Assembly (NCBI RefSeq): GCF_022808935.1
Contig: NZ_JAKZFR010000007.1
Location: 124,001-188,000, forward strand
Source of the DNA: Geothrix sp. SG200
GTDB taxonomy: Bacteria; Acidobacteriota; Holophagae; Holophagales; Holophagaceae
Direction of reading: 5' to 3'
Length of the DNA stretch: 64,000 nt
The notes under the pieces are model-generated. The model did no database searches and had not been told where the DNA came from. It saw nothing but the letters and a program-made list of their open reading frames with translations. Both the position numbers and the translations under genes were made by a program. Within the stretch, counting starts at the first letter, position 1. Every line of letters begins with the position of its first letter. Positions 8,235-17,498 of this stretch are shown in pieces.

Positions 8235-9487
8235 GTCGCCCCGGAAAGGTCCTCTCGGGCGGCGGCTTCCGCCCACCGGGCCGCCTCCCGCGGGTCCCTC
8301 ACCACCCCGTGGCCGCCCAGGTAGGCCTGGGCCATGGCCCGCATCGCGTCCCGGTGCCCGGCCTCCGCCGCCCGGCGGAACCAGGACACGGCACCGGCCT
8401 CGTCCCTGGGCAGCTGGGACGTCCCGCTCCGGTAGCTCAGGCCCAGCCGGTAGCAGGCGTCGGCATCTCCCGCCTCGGCGGCCTCCCGAAGCCGGTCCCG
8501 GCCCCTCCTGGGACCCTCGCGCCGCAGCCGCCAGGCCTGCCAGGCCAGCATCAGGCCCGGAGGCAGGAGGACCAGCAGCGGCATGAAGAAGAGCCCCGCG
8601 GCCCCCGCCAGGAAGAACGTGACCGCCACTCCCAGGAGCAGCCCTGCAAGCAGGACCGCACCCACGCCCAGGACCCAGCGACCGGCCCAGTGGGCGACCA
8701 GGCGCCCCGCCAGGGCATCGGCGTGCCGCGCCACCCCCGCCCCGACCCTCACGAGGGGGTCCTCTGGCGCGGCGTCATGACGGAGGGGGCTCCGGCTCAG
8801 CGGCGCGTGGGGTCGGAGGCGCTCGGAGACCTGAGCCCAGCGGCGGGCCAGATCCGGATCCTGGAGGGCCCCGTCCCCCGAAGCGCAGGCCTGGGCCAGC
8901 CAAGCCGCGGCAGGGCCGAATCCCGCCGTGGCGGCCCGCTGGTACCAGAGCAGGGACCCGGCGGGGTCCCGGAGGCAGCCGCGGCCCGTGCGCAGCGACT
9001 CCGCGTACCAGAAGGCCGCCTCCGCATGACCCTTTCGCGCCGCACCGGCCAGGCGCTCCGTGCCGGCGATCTGGCCCCCGGCGCCGAAGCCGCCGTCCAG
9101 CCAGGCCAACCCCTCCTGGAAGAGCCCCTCGGACCCGCCCAGACGTGCGGCCTGATCCAGGCACCACCGGGCCTGGACGGACCGGTGGGCCTGCCGGGCC
9201 CAGTGGATCCACAGGGCCTCGGGACCCGGCGCAAGCCGGGCGACCCAGCGGCGGAGGAGGCGCTCCAGGCCCAGGAGGACCGAAGCCTCCGAGCCGGCGA
9301 GGGCCCCGATGAAGGCCAGAACGCCCATGGTCCAGAAGGTGAGAAGGAGCAGACCGGCCCAGCCAACCGCCACCCGGGCGAGGGGGGTCGGCAGCAGGAG
9401 CAGAGGTCCCAGGAGGATCAGGGCCAGGAGCGCCAGGGGGCGGCCCCAGACAGCCGGGCCCGCCACCGGCGCCTTCGGGGGGGCCAC
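8231..9487 (-). CDS. Membrane protein with Sel1-like repeats
   Basis: I place the start at a GTG one base after the stop of the upstream thioredoxin gene (TGA-C-GTG), giving about 418 residues. An earlier ATG at 9541 would overlap that gene by 53 bp. N-terminal hydrophobic segments (LALLALILLGPLLLL, WAGLLLLTFWTMGVLAFIGALAG) and a second pair near residues 270-315 are membrane helices. Sel1/TPR-type repeats occur on both sides: one group around residues 120-220 (GHAEAAFWYAESLRTGRG) and one at the C-terminus (DADACYRLGLSYRSG, HRDAMRAMAQAYLGG). Sel1 repeats mediate protein contacts. The role is unknown; the gene follows a thioredoxin in an apparent operon. Confidence 0.78.
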   Translation of the reverse strand: MAPPKAPVAGPAVWGRPLALLALILLGPLLLLPTPLARVAVGWAGLLLLTFWTMGVLAFIGALAGSEASVLLGLERLLRRWVARLAPGPEALWIHWARQAHRSVQARWCLDQAARLGGSEGLFQEGLAWLDGGFGAGGQIAGTERLAGAARKGHAEAAFWYAESLRTGRGCLRDPAGSLLWYQRAATAGFGPAAAWLAQACASGDGALQDPDLARRWAQVSERLRPHAPLSRSPLRHDAAPEDPLVRVGAGVARHADALAGRLVAHWAGRWVLGVGAVLLAGLLLGVAVTFFLAGAAGLFFMPLLVLLPPGLMLAWQAWRLRREGPRRGRDRLREAAEAGDADACYRLGLSYRSGTSQLPRDEAGAVSWFRRAAEAGHRDAMRAMAQAYLGGHGVVRDPREAARWAEAAAREDLSGAT

Positions 9488-9488
9488 G

Positions 9489-10034
9489 TCACCGCCCCTG
9501 GAGCGCCTCGTCCAGGGCCCGCTTGGCCATGCCTTCGCCATAGCCCGACCAGCGCTTCACCACCCGGCCCTCGCGGTCGATGATGAAGGTGGTGGGTATG
9601 CCGCGGACTTCGCCCAGGGGTTCCAGCCCCCCCCTTCCGTCGGGCACGAAGGCCTTGAGCCCCAGCTGGGGATTTTTTGAGAGGAAGGGCGTCACGTCGG
9701 CCCAGCCGTTCCGGTCCACCGAGATGGGCAGCACCACGTAGCGGTCGCCGCCGGCCTTCTGGAGCTCCGCCACTTCCGGCAGGGACTTGCGGCAGGGCGG
9801 GCACCAGGTGGCCCACACGTCCACCAGCACCACCTTGCCCTTGTACTCGGCCACGGTGTGGCGCATCCCCTCGGCGTCCAGGAAGGCCACCCGGCTCACA
9901 TCCGTGCCCGCAGAGGCGCCATCCCCGCGGAGGGTCCGGAAGCCCATCACCCCCGCCAGCAGCAGGCCGCCGCCCACCAGGGCCACCGCGGCGACCGTGC
10001 GCCAGCGCGATTCGGGGACGTAGGCATCGGACAT
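9489..10034 (-). CDS. TlpA/ResA-like membrane-anchored thioredoxin
   Basis: The 181-residue protein starts at an ATG with GGGAG upstream, 18 bases inside the longest frame. A single N-terminal membrane anchor (VAAVALVGGGLLLAGVMGF, residues ~14-33) is followed by a periplasmic thioredoxin domain with the redox motif WCPPC in VWATWCPPCRKSLPE. The cis-proline region is GIPTTFIIDREG. TlpA/ResA proteins reduce disulfides in the periplasm, often for cytochrome c maturation. No cytochrome gene is adjacent here, so the client is unknown. It leads a two-gene unit with the Sel1 protein. Confidence 0.9.
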   Translation of the reverse strand: MSDAYVPESRWRTVAAVALVGGGLLLAGVMGFRTLRGDGASAGTDVSRVAFLDAEGMRHTVAEYKGKVVLVDVWATWCPPCRKSLPEVAELQKAGGDRYVVLPISVDRNGWADVTPFLSKNPQLGLKAFVPDGRGGLEPLGEVRGIPTTFIIDREGRVVKRWSGYGEGMAKRALDEALQGR

Positions 10035-10095
10035 GGGAACTCCCGCCAGCAAGTCTTCAGGGTACTGTCCCGCTCCGGGACTTCATACTGGTTCG

Positions 10096-10938
10096 ATGCC
10101 GCTGATCTCCGCTTCCGACCTCCGCGACCGCTTCGCCTCGATCCGCCTGCTGGACGCCCGCCAGGATCCCGCCGACTACGCCTCCGGCCACCTGCCTGGA
10201 GCCTTCCACGCGGACCTGAACCGCCACCTCAGCACCGCCTGCGATCCAGGCCACGACCCCGCGCAGGGCGGGCGCCATCCCCTGCCGCCCCTGGCGCGCT
10301 TCGCCGCCCAGGTCGGCGCATGGGGCATCGGACCGGACACCGAGGTGGTGGCCTACGACGCCGCGGGCGGAAGCAACGCCGCGGCCCGGCTCTGGTGGAT
10401 GCTGCGGGCGCTGGGGCATGAGCGGGTCGCGGTCCTGGACGGAGGCCTGGCCGCGGCCCTGGAGGCTGGCTTGACACTGACTGTCGACATTCCTGCCGCG
10501 AGCACCCTTCCGCCCCATCCCGCCGACCGCTGGCGCCTTCCCCTCGCGGATGCGGAGGCTGTGGAAACCCTCCGGCACGATCCCTCCCGCAGGCTGATGG
10601 ACGCCCGCTCCCCCGAACGCTGGCGCGGCGAGAACGAGACCCTCGACCCCGTCCCCGGCCACATACCCGGTTCCGTGAACCTCTACTGGGCCGACAACCT
10701 GGGACCTGACGACCGCTTCAAGTCCCCGGAGGCCCTGCGGGTCCAGTACGAGGCGGCCCTGGGCGGCGTGTCGCCGGACCGCCTGGCCATCCACTGCGGC
10801 AGCGGCGTCACTGCCTGCCACAACCTGCTGGCCATGGAAGTGGCGGGTCTGCGCGGGGCCGCCCTCTACGTAGGGAGCTGGAGCGAGTGGTGCCGGTCTC
10901 CCCGGGAGAAAAGCGGATCCACGAAGAGCACGAAGTAA
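10096..10938 (+). CDS. sseA: 3-mercaptopyruvate/thiosulfate sulfurtransferase (two rhodanese domains)
   Basis: The 280-residue protein has two rhodanese domains. The N-terminal, inactive one covers about residues 6-125 (LLDARQDPADYASGHLPGA). The C-terminal one covers 145-270 (LMDARSPERWRG, HIPGSVN) and has the catalytic Cys234 in CGSGVTA, the loop typical of mercaptopyruvate sulfurtransferases. The start is the ATG just before PLISASDLRDRF; the upstream extension of the frame has no family match. The natural end of the family is near SEWCR. Here the frame continues through EKSGSTKSTK, encoded by an intergenic-type repeat. Confidence 0.92.
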   Translation: MPLISASDLRDRFASIRLLDARQDPADYASGHLPGAFHADLNRHLSTACDPGHDPAQGGRHPLPPLARFAAQVGAWGIGPDTEVVAYDAAGGSNAAARLWWMLRALGHERVAVLDGGLAAALEAGLTLTVDIPAASTLPPHPADRWRLPLADAEAVETLRHDPSRRLMDARSPERWRGENETLDPVPGHIPGSVNLYWADNLGPDDRFKSPEALRVQYEAALGGVSPDRLAIHCGSGVTACHNLLAMEVAGLRGAALYVGSWSEWCRSPREKSGSTKSTK

Positions 10939-11010
10939 AGAAGGCATGGCCGCGAAAAAAGGCCGACGCCGCCGCTCCACCCGACCCAATCTCCTTCGTG
11001 TTCTTGATTC
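10919..11010. repeat. ACGAA-type imperfect inverted repeat
   Basis: The 12-base arm at 10924-10935 (AAGAGCACGAAG) is matched in inverted orientation at 10994-11005 with 11 of 12 positions (CTTCGTGTTCTT). It resembles the GCGAA-word repeats elsewhere in the window in layout but uses ACGAA words. The left arm is inside the 3' end of sseA and supplies its last codons. The right arm ends about 35 bases before the MFS start. Confidence 0.55.
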
Positions 11011-11045
11011 ATGTCCTGGTGCCCTGCGTGGAGATCCTTAGATCC

Positions 11046-12236
11046 ATGAACCCTTGGAAAGGCCTCCGGGGCCTCCCCCGCGAAGTGTGGCTGGTCTGCG
11101 CCAGCACGCTGGTGAACCGGCTGGGCACCATGGCCCTGCCCTTCCTGGTGCTCTACCTCACGGAAGCCCGCCGGTGGACGCCGGAGCAGGCGGCCTTCGG
11201 CATGATGGTCTACGGCACCGGCGCGCTGACGGCGGGCCCCTTCGCGGGCCGGCTGGCGGACCGACTGGGCCACGTCCGGGTGCTGAAGGCCAGCCTCTGG
11301 ATCTCCGGCGCGCTGATGCTGGTGCTGCCCTTCGCCGGTCCCCGCCCCCTGCTCTTCGTGCTCATCTTTCTCTGGGCGGCCTTCACCCAGGCCTTCTGGC
11401 CCAGCGCCATGGCCCTGCTGGCGGACCTCGCCGCGCCGGAGCAGCGCAAGGCGGTCTACGCCCTGCACCGACTTTCCGTGAACCTGGGCATGGCCGTGGG
11501 CCCGGCCCTGGGCGGCGTCATCGCCCACCACAGCTACACCTGGGTGTTCTGGACCGACGGCCTCAGCACCCTGGCCGGCGCCGTGCTGCTGGGCCTGCTG
11601 TTCACCGCGACCCCGCGCCCCGCCGCTCCCCAGGGGCATGCGCCGGGCGCGAGCCCCTGGCGGGACCGCCGCCTGGCCTTCCTGCTGCTGCCCTTCATCC
11701 CCATGCTGATGGTGTTCTTCCAGATCGAGGGAACGCTGCCGCTCTGGGTGGTGCGCGACCTGGGCCTGGGCAGCCGCTTCTACGGCCTGCTGTTCACGGT
11801 GAACACCCTGCTCATCGTGGCCCTGGAGGTGGCCCTCAACCTGGCCATGGCCCGCTGGTCCCACGGGCGGCAGCTATTTCTGGGCTCGCTGTTCCTCGCC
11901 TTCGGCTTCGGCCTCACGGCCTGGGCCACGGGACACGCCACGCTGATCCTCACCACGATGATCTGGACCTTCGGCGAGATGACCCTCTTCCCCGCCATGA
12001 GCGACGCCGTGGCCACCCTGGCCCCGCCGGACCGCCGAGGCGAGTACATGGGCCTGCTCTCGCTCTGCTTCGCCATCGGGCTGGCCTTGGGCCCCTGGCT
12101 GGGCGTACTGGCCTATGCCAAGGCCGGGCCGCGGGCCCTGTGGATCGCCACCTTCGGCGTCTCCCTCGCCGCCGGCCTGATGCTGGCGAGGTTCCGGACG
12201 CCGGCGGCCCAGAAGGCGCCTGGACCGACCGGCTAG
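11046..12236 (+). CDS. Major facilitator superfamily transporter
   Basis: The 396-residue protein has about twelve predicted membrane helices. The loop between helices 2 and 3 reads GRLADRLGHVRVLK, the MFS signature (G-x3-D-x2-G). Helix 1 begins at VWLVCASTLVNRLGTMALPFLVLYL. A short cytoplasmic linker near residues 195-210 separates the two six-helix halves. Sequence style (MNPWKGLRGLPREVW..., drug-efflux-like N half) fits a multidrug or metabolite exporter, but the substrate cannot be read from sequence. I chose the ATG at 11046; the frame runs upstream only through the repeat. Confidence 0.9.
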   Translation: MNPWKGLRGLPREVWLVCASTLVNRLGTMALPFLVLYLTEARRWTPEQAAFGMMVYGTGALTAGPFAGRLADRLGHVRVLKASLWISGALMLVLPFAGPRPLLFVLIFLWAAFTQAFWPSAMALLADLAAPEQRKAVYALHRLSVNLGMAVGPALGGVIAHHSYTWVFWTDGLSTLAGAVLLGLLFTATPRPAAPQGHAPGASPWRDRRLAFLLLPFIPMLMVFFQIEGTLPLWVVRDLGLGSRFYGLLFTVNTLLIVALEVALNLAMARWSHGRQLFLGSLFLAFGFGLTAWATGHATLILTTMIWTFGEMTLFPAMSDAVATLAPPDRRGEYMGLLSLCFAIGLALGPWLGVLAYAKAGPRALWIATFGVSLAAGLMLARFRTPAAQKAPGPTG

Positions 12237-12278
12237 AATGGTCTCCAGCAGGAAGGCAGCGGAATTCGGGAGGCGCCC

Positions 12279-13502
12279 ATGGGGGTTCTCGAATTGCTCA
12301 AGGAAGCCCTGGCCGCCACGGCGCGGAACAAGCTCCGGGCCATCCTGACCATGCTCGGGATCATCATCGGCGTGGGCGCCGTCATCGCGATGATCGGCAT
12401 CGGCGAGGGTTCCAAGCGGGCCTCCGTCGCGATCATCCGGAACATGGGCTCCAACATGCTGACCATCTTCCCGGGAGCCCCCGGCACCCACACCCACCAT
12501 GGGCCGCAGGCCATGGGCAGCGGCGAGATCCTCAAGGAGGACGATGCCGCGCTGATCCAGGCGGAGCTGCAGGACTCCAGCGTGCGGGCCGCGACGCCCC
12601 AGGTCCAGACCACGCGTCCGGTGATCTACCAGAACGCCACCTTCATCACCCACGTCCAGGGGACCGGGCCCGAGTTCCAGACCATCCGTGCCTGGGAACT
12701 GGAGGCCGGACGCTTCTTCACCGAGGGCGAAGTGAGGGGCCAGGCCCTGGTCTGCGTCATCGGCCAGACCGTCAAGGCCACCCTCTTCCCGTACGGGGAT
12801 GATCCGCTGGGGCAGACCATCCGGGTCGGCACGCTTCCCTTCCAGGTCGTCGGCCTGCTGGAGCGCAAGGGCGCCGGCATGTGGGGCGACCAGGACGACC
12901 TCGTCGTGGCCCCCTACACGACGGTGATGCGCAAGGTCATGGGCCGGACCACCATCCAGCGGATCGTGGTCAGCGCGCACGAAGGCGAAACGGGCCTCGC
13001 CGAGGCGGAGATCACTGCCCTGCTCCGGCAACACTTGAAGGTGCCCCTCAGCCAGGTGACGCCCTTCAACATCCGGAAGCAGGACGAGATGGTCCAGGCC
13101 ATGGAGCGGCAGGCCAGCATCCTGACGGCCCTACTCGCGGTCGCCGCGAGCATCTCCCTGGTGGTCGGCGGCATCGGGATCTCGAACATCATGCTGGTGA
13201 GCGTGACCGAGCGGACCCGGGAGATCGGCATGCGCCGGGCCGTGGGCGCCACGAGACGGGCCATCCTCTGGCAGTTCCTCTCCGAGACCGTGGCCCTCGC
13301 GGGGCTGGGCGGAATCCTCGGCGTCGCGCTCGCCTTCGTGGCCATCGCCCTGCTGGCCCGCCTGCAGGTCCCGGCAGTCACCGAGGGATGGGCCATCCTG
13401 CTGGGGCTGGGGTTCAGCGGCGGGGTCGGCCTCGCGGCGGGCCTCCTGCCTGCGCTGAAAGCCGCCCGGCTGGACGTGATCGATGCGCTGCGCTATGAGT
13501 AG
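12279..13502 (+). CDS. MacB/FtsX-family ABC transporter permease
   Basis: The 407-residue protein starts at an ATG preceded by GGGAGG. It has the MacB-type permease architecture. The first helix is at residues ~20-42 (LRAILTMLGIIIGVGAVIAMIGIGEG), followed by a large periplasmic domain (~45-275). Three C-terminal helices lie in the FtsX domain, with SLVVGGIGISNIMLVSVTERTREIGMRRAVGA as its core. The protein ends in LDVIDALRYE, as usual. Related MacB proteins pass substrates across the outer membrane with MacA and TolC. No ATPase domain or ATPase gene is attached, so it must rely on one encoded elsewhere. Confidence 0.92.
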   Translation: MGVLELLKEALAATARNKLRAILTMLGIIIGVGAVIAMIGIGEGSKRASVAIIRNMGSNMLTIFPGAPGTHTHHGPQAMGSGEILKEDDAALIQAELQDSSVRAATPQVQTTRPVIYQNATFITHVQGTGPEFQTIRAWELEAGRFFTEGEVRGQALVCVIGQTVKATLFPYGDDPLGQTIRVGTLPFQVVGLLERKGAGMWGDQDDLVVAPYTTVMRKVMGRTTIQRIVVSAHEGETGLAEAEITALLRQHLKVPLSQVTPFNIRKQDEMVQAMERQASILTALLAVAASISLVVGGIGISNIMLVSVTERTREIGMRRAVGATRRAILWQFLSETVALAGLGGILGVALAFVAIALLARLQVPAVTEGWAILLGLGFSGGVGLAAGLLPALKAARLDVIDALRYE

Positions 13503-13505
13503 CTC

Positions 13506-15140
13506 CTAGAGGGCGTCCGTCGACTTCATCCGCTGCCGGAGGACGTACTTCTGGATCTTGCCCGTGGAGGTCTTGGGGATGGGGCCGAAGACCACCATGG
13601 GCGGCACCTTGAAGCGCGCCAGGTGGGCCCGGCAGTGGGCGATGATGTCCCCCTCCTTCGCCGTGGCGCCGTCCTTCAGCTCCACGAAGGCGCAGGGAAC
13701 TTCGCCCCACTTGGGGTCGGGCTTGGCCACGATGGCGGCCACCAGTACGTCGGGGTGGCGGTAGAGCACGTCCTCCACCTCCAGCGAGGAGATGTTCTCC
13801 CCGCCCGAGATGATGATGTCCTTGCTGCGGTCCTTGATCTTCACGTAGCCGTCGGGCTCCAGCACCGCCAGGTCCCCGGTGTGGAACCAGCCGCCGGCGA
13901 AAGCCTCCTCCGTGGCCGCGGGGTTCTTGAGGTAGCCCTTCATGACGATGTTGCCGCGGAACATGATCTCGCCCATGGTCTGGCCGTCGGCGGGCACCGG
14001 CGTCATCGTGGCCGGGTCCATCACCGTCATGGCCTCCTCCATCAGGTAGGGGATGCCCTGGCGCCCGTTCAGCCGGGCGCGCTCCGCAATGGGCAGGGAC
14101 TCCCAGGCCTCCTGCTTCGCGCAGACGGCGGCGGGGCCGTAGGTCTCGGTGAGGCCGTAGACGTGGGTGATGCTCACGCCCAGCTTCTCCATGCCCTCGA
14201 TGATGGCCGCCGGCGGCGCGGCTCCGGCGATGAGCGCCGACACCGGATGCCCCAGCCCTTCGGGGATGAGATGGGCGGAGTTGATCAGCATTCCGTGGAC
14301 CACCGGGGCCCCGCAGAAGTGGGTGACACCGTGGCGCTGGATCAGCTCGAAGATGGTCTTCGGATCCACCTGCCGCAGGCAGACGTTGACGCCGGAGAGG
14401 GCGGCCACGGTCCAGGGGAAGCACCAGCCGTTGCAGTGGAACATGGGCAGGGTCCACAGGTAGACCGAGTGGGGCGGCATGTTCCAGCTGAGGATGTTGG
14501 CCACGGCGTTGAGGTAGGCGCCCCGGTGGTGGTAGACCACGCCCTTGGGGTTCCCCGTGGTGCCCGAGGTGTAGTTGAGGGAGATGGCGTCCCACTCGTC
14601 CGCCGGCAGCTGCCACTCGAAGTCGGGATCGCCCTCCCGGATGAGCTGCTCGTACTCGAGGCGGCCCAGCAGGTCGCCCTTGGCCGCCGGATCATCCACG
14701 TCCACCACGAGGAGCTCCTGGCCCTCCAGCAGCTCCAGGGCGCGGCGGATGGTCGGGGCGAAGTCCCGGTCCGTCAGCAGCACCTTGGCAGCACCGTGCC
14801 TGAGCATGAAGGCGATGGATTCCGCGTCGAGGCGCGTGTTGAGCGTGTTGAGCACCGCCCCGGCCATGGGCACGCCGAAGTGGGCCTCGAACATGGCCGG
14901 CACGTTGGGGAGCATCGCGGCCACCGTATCGCCGGGCTTCACGCCGCGGCGGGCCAGGGCCGAGGCCAGGCGGCGGCAGCGGGCGTAGGTCTCGGACCAG
15001 GTGAGCGTCCGGTCCCCGTGGATCACGGCCAGCTTCCGCGGGAAGACCATGGCGGCGCGGGCCATGAAGGTGAGCGGGGACAGGGGGACGTGGTTGGCCG
15101 CGTTTTCGTCTAGTCCCGTGGCGAAGGGGCTCTGGCCCAT
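13506..15140 (-). CDS. AMP-dependent acyl-CoA synthetase
   Basis: The start at 15140 is supported by GGAGGA five bases upstream and gives 544 residues; the frame itself is open further upstream. The adenylate-forming signature is SLNYTSGTTGNPKGVVYHHRG. VYGLTETYGP, FHTGDLAVLEPDGYVKIKDRSKDII and the C-terminal lysine motif TSTGKIQKYVLR follow. The enzyme activates a carboxylic acid with ATP and loads it on CoA. The N-terminal text (NHVPLSPLTFMARAAMVFP) is typical of the medium/long-chain or acyl-CoA synthetases annotated near FadD/DMSP-type ligases. Chain length is not decided. It converges with the permease gene, with 3 bp between the ends. Confidence 0.92.
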   Translation of the reverse strand: MGQSPFATGLDENAANHVPLSPLTFMARAAMVFPRKLAVIHGDRTLTWSETYARCRRLASALARRGVKPGDTVAAMLPNVPAMFEAHFGVPMAGAVLNTLNTRLDAESIAFMLRHGAAKVLLTDRDFAPTIRRALELLEGQELLVVDVDDPAAKGDLLGRLEYEQLIREGDPDFEWQLPADEWDAISLNYTSGTTGNPKGVVYHHRGAYLNAVANILSWNMPPHSVYLWTLPMFHCNGWCFPWTVAALSGVNVCLRQVDPKTIFELIQRHGVTHFCGAPVVHGMLINSAHLIPEGLGHPVSALIAGAAPPAAIIEGMEKLGVSITHVYGLTETYGPAAVCAKQEAWESLPIAERARLNGRQGIPYLMEEAMTVMDPATMTPVPADGQTMGEIMFRGNIVMKGYLKNPAATEEAFAGGWFHTGDLAVLEPDGYVKIKDRSKDIIISGGENISSLEVEDVLYRHPDVLVAAIVAKPDPKWGEVPCAFVELKDGATAKEGDIIAHCRAHLARFKVPPMVVFGPIPKTSTGKIQKYVLRQRMKSTDAL

Positions 15141-15452
15141 GGCGTCCTCCGTGGTGCAGATGGGTGATGGGATGTGGAAAGGTCTGATCCAGCCTACCTC
15201 TGGGAAAGACGGCTTCACAACGCCATCCCTTGTCGCCCCTTGCTCCTCATCTGGGGACGCCCTCACTCACGCGGAAAGAGTCTCATCATCACTCGGCTTT
15301 CCTGACTGCCGACGATTGAACCTGCCCCAGAGTCCCTTGCCATTGGCGCCCGCCGACACGCCCCCCGCTCCCTCGGTTCTCATCTGCTGGGCAGGAGTCT
15401 CATCTTGCCTCGTGATGATATGCTCAAAGGCTCCCAACCCCAGTGAGGACAT
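15141..15452. other. Intergenic region between divergent genes; no clear feature
   Basis: This 312-base gap separates the divergently transcribed acyl-CoA synthetase and lipoprotein genes, so it must hold both promoters. The part near 15250-15420 is less GC-rich than the neighbours. I see no convincing -35/-10 pair, inverted repeat or coding frame. GAGG just before the GTG at 15453 serves the lipoprotein gene. Confidence 0.5.
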
Positions 15453-17414
15453 GTGATTCCAGTTCTGAGAACCTTCTGTGCCGTCCTGGCCATGACCGTC
15501 CTGATGGGTTGTGGTGGAGGAGGGGGATCTTCCCAGGCTCCGGGCCCCACAAGTGCTTCCATCACGGACATGGGAGATCGCCAGACCCTCTACCTCTCGT
15601 GGATCCGCCCAGCCCAGGGCGCGGACAGCTATCAGATCGAGCAGAGCGTGGGAGGCGGTTCCTTCACGGTCCTCAAGACCGTCTCCGGTGCCAATTCCGA
15701 TTCATTCATCTCGACCTCGTCCTATCCGGACGATGGCCAGATCAACTTCCGGGTCTGCGGCATCAGCGGTTCGGATCGCACCGCCTACTCCAATGTGGCC
15801 TCTTTCCGCATGTGGGTCCGTGCCCCCGGGAATGTCAACGCCTGGGCGGGACAGGATCAGGCGGCGGATGGGACCATCGCGAACAAGGTCGAGCTCACCT
15901 GGACCCGGAACGCCCTCACCTCCACTGGCGTGCGGATCGACCGGATCATCAGCGGCAGCGGGACCACGACTGTGGCCACCCTTGCCCCGGGATCCACCTC
16001 CTGGCGGGACCTGGCCCCCGTCGAAGCGAGCAGCACCAGCTACACAGTGACCAATCTCTGCGGCACCGCCGCCAGTGACCCCGCCTGGTCCAACAGCCTG
16101 ATCGTCCCGGTCATCCAACCCGTGATCGCCTCCGTGGTGCCCTCGGGCGGCACCCTCACCCTGACCTGGAGCAAGTCGGGCGCGCCTGCGGACCAGATGG
16201 CCGTCCTCTTCAAGACGGGGCTCGACAGCACCTACCTCGACAGCTACTCGACCCTCGCCACCTTGGCAGGGGACGCCACCACCTACACGGCTGCCGGTCT
16301 TCCCGCAGGCTACCTCTCCATCCGCGTGAAGGCCTTCAAGGATGGCCAGTCCGGCGTCTCCAAAGCCTGGAGCTACGCCCCTGCCCCGACCGTGCCTGGC
16401 ACCTCCTTCGGCATCACCAGCTGGTCCTTCCCCTCCGCCAACATCTTCGCCCTCTCATCCTCCGGGCGCTGCCTCGCCCAGGACACGATCGTGAGCCCGC
16501 CCCGCGTGTTCGAGGTGGAGAACGGCTCCTACGCGTCGAACTTCACGCCGCAAGGTGGCGATTCGATCGCATCGGCCGCGGCCTTCGATAGCAGCCAGGA
16601 ACCGCACTTCTTCCTCTGGCGCCCCTCCTCGAGTGTTTCGGGCCAGTGGGACCTCCTGCATCTCCGGCGACAGGGAACGGCCTGGTCCTCCGAACCTACG
16701 GGCCGGAGCACCACCACGCCCAGCACGGGTGTGGCCCTCATGGACGCCTCGAACAACCTCCACTTCATCTACCCCGCGGGTTCCACCTATCAGCACCTCA
16801 CGAACGCATCGGGCAGCTGGGCCTTCTCCGATACCGGCCTCGCGTCCGGAGGCAGTGCGCCCTGGGCGGCCTCCCTCGACGGCACCGGGCTGGTGCGCAT
16901 CTTCGCGGGCAGCACCACGGCTGGGACCACTGCGGGTCGCGTGGCGGCACGCAGCGCCGGAGGCAATTGGACCATCGAGACCGTGACGATCGCGTTCCAG
17001 TCGAATCGCACCTCCAGTGGGGACATGGTCGCCCTGCCCAATGGCCGCCTGGGCCTGGCGGCCCTGATCGCCAATGCGGCCTCGACCACCGAGTGCTGGT
17101 GGTTCGAGCGCGAGACGGACGGCACCTGGAGCGCCGGCCAGAAGCTGGGCACCTACGGGTCGATCTACTCGGGCGCTGCCTTCATGCTCGCGGCCTCGCC
17201 GGACGCTTCCCGGGCCGCGGTCTTCCTGAACGACTCGCTCTTCCTCCGCGATGCCGCCGGCACCTGGACCAGTGGGACCTTCTGCCCCATCGGCTACCAG
17301 ACTGGCCCCCTGACCCTCGCCTTCACCACCCAGAACAAGCTGAAGGTCCTCTGCAAGGGCGGATCCGCAGGCTACTACTTCCTCCAACCCTACCTCCTCT
17401 ACGAGGAGCAGTAG
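15453..17414 (+). CDS. Large surface lipoprotein with fibronectin type III-like domains
   Basis: The 653-residue protein starts at a GTG with GAGG upstream. Residues 1-21 are a lipoprotein signal ending in a lipobox (VLMGC, lipidated Cys20), followed by a GGGGGSSQ linker. Three beta-sandwich modules of FN3 type seem to lie at about residues 33-110 (LYLSWIRPAQGADSYQIEQS), 115-205 and 208-305. The rest (~310-653) looks like a beta-propeller or lectin-like domain with repeated serine/glycine-rich strands and W-rich segments. No enzyme motif is seen. Probably a surface-anchored binding protein. Confidence 0.75.
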   Translation: MIPVLRTFCAVLAMTVLMGCGGGGGSSQAPGPTSASITDMGDRQTLYLSWIRPAQGADSYQIEQSVGGGSFTVLKTVSGANSDSFISTSSYPDDGQINFRVCGISGSDRTAYSNVASFRMWVRAPGNVNAWAGQDQAADGTIANKVELTWTRNALTSTGVRIDRIISGSGTTTVATLAPGSTSWRDLAPVEASSTSYTVTNLCGTAASDPAWSNSLIVPVIQPVIASVVPSGGTLTLTWSKSGAPADQMAVLFKTGLDSTYLDSYSTLATLAGDATTYTAAGLPAGYLSIRVKAFKDGQSGVSKAWSYAPAPTVPGTSFGITSWSFPSANIFALSSSGRCLAQDTIVSPPRVFEVENGSYASNFTPQGGDSIASAAAFDSSQEPHFFLWRPSSSVSGQWDLLHLRRQGTAWSSEPTGRSTTTPSTGVALMDASNNLHFIYPAGSTYQHLTNASGSWAFSDTGLASGGSAPWAASLDGTGLVRIFAGSTTAGTTAGRVAARSAGGNWTIETVTIAFQSNRTSSGDMVALPNGRLGLAALIANAASTTECWWFERETDGTWSAGQKLGTYGSIYSGAAFMLAASPDASRAAVFLNDSLFLRDAAGTWTSGTFCPIGYQTGPLTLAFTTQNKLKVLCKGGSAGYYFLQPYLLYEEQ

Positions 17415-17449
17415 GCATCCGCCCCCTGTGAAGGGGCTGTCTCGCAAGA

Positions 17450-17476
17450 AGGGCCGGATCAGCTCGATCCGGCCCT
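17450..17476. terminator. Rho-independent terminator between convergent genes
   Basis: An 11-base stem AGGGCCGGATC (17450-17460) pairs with GATCCGGCCCT (17466-17476) around a 5-base loop. It is followed by CTTT on the plus strand and preceded by a run of A/G that reads as T/C on the minus strand. It probably serves both the lipoprotein gene and rocD. Confidence 0.8.
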
Positions 17477-17498
17477 CTTTGAATCCGCGTAAAAAGGC

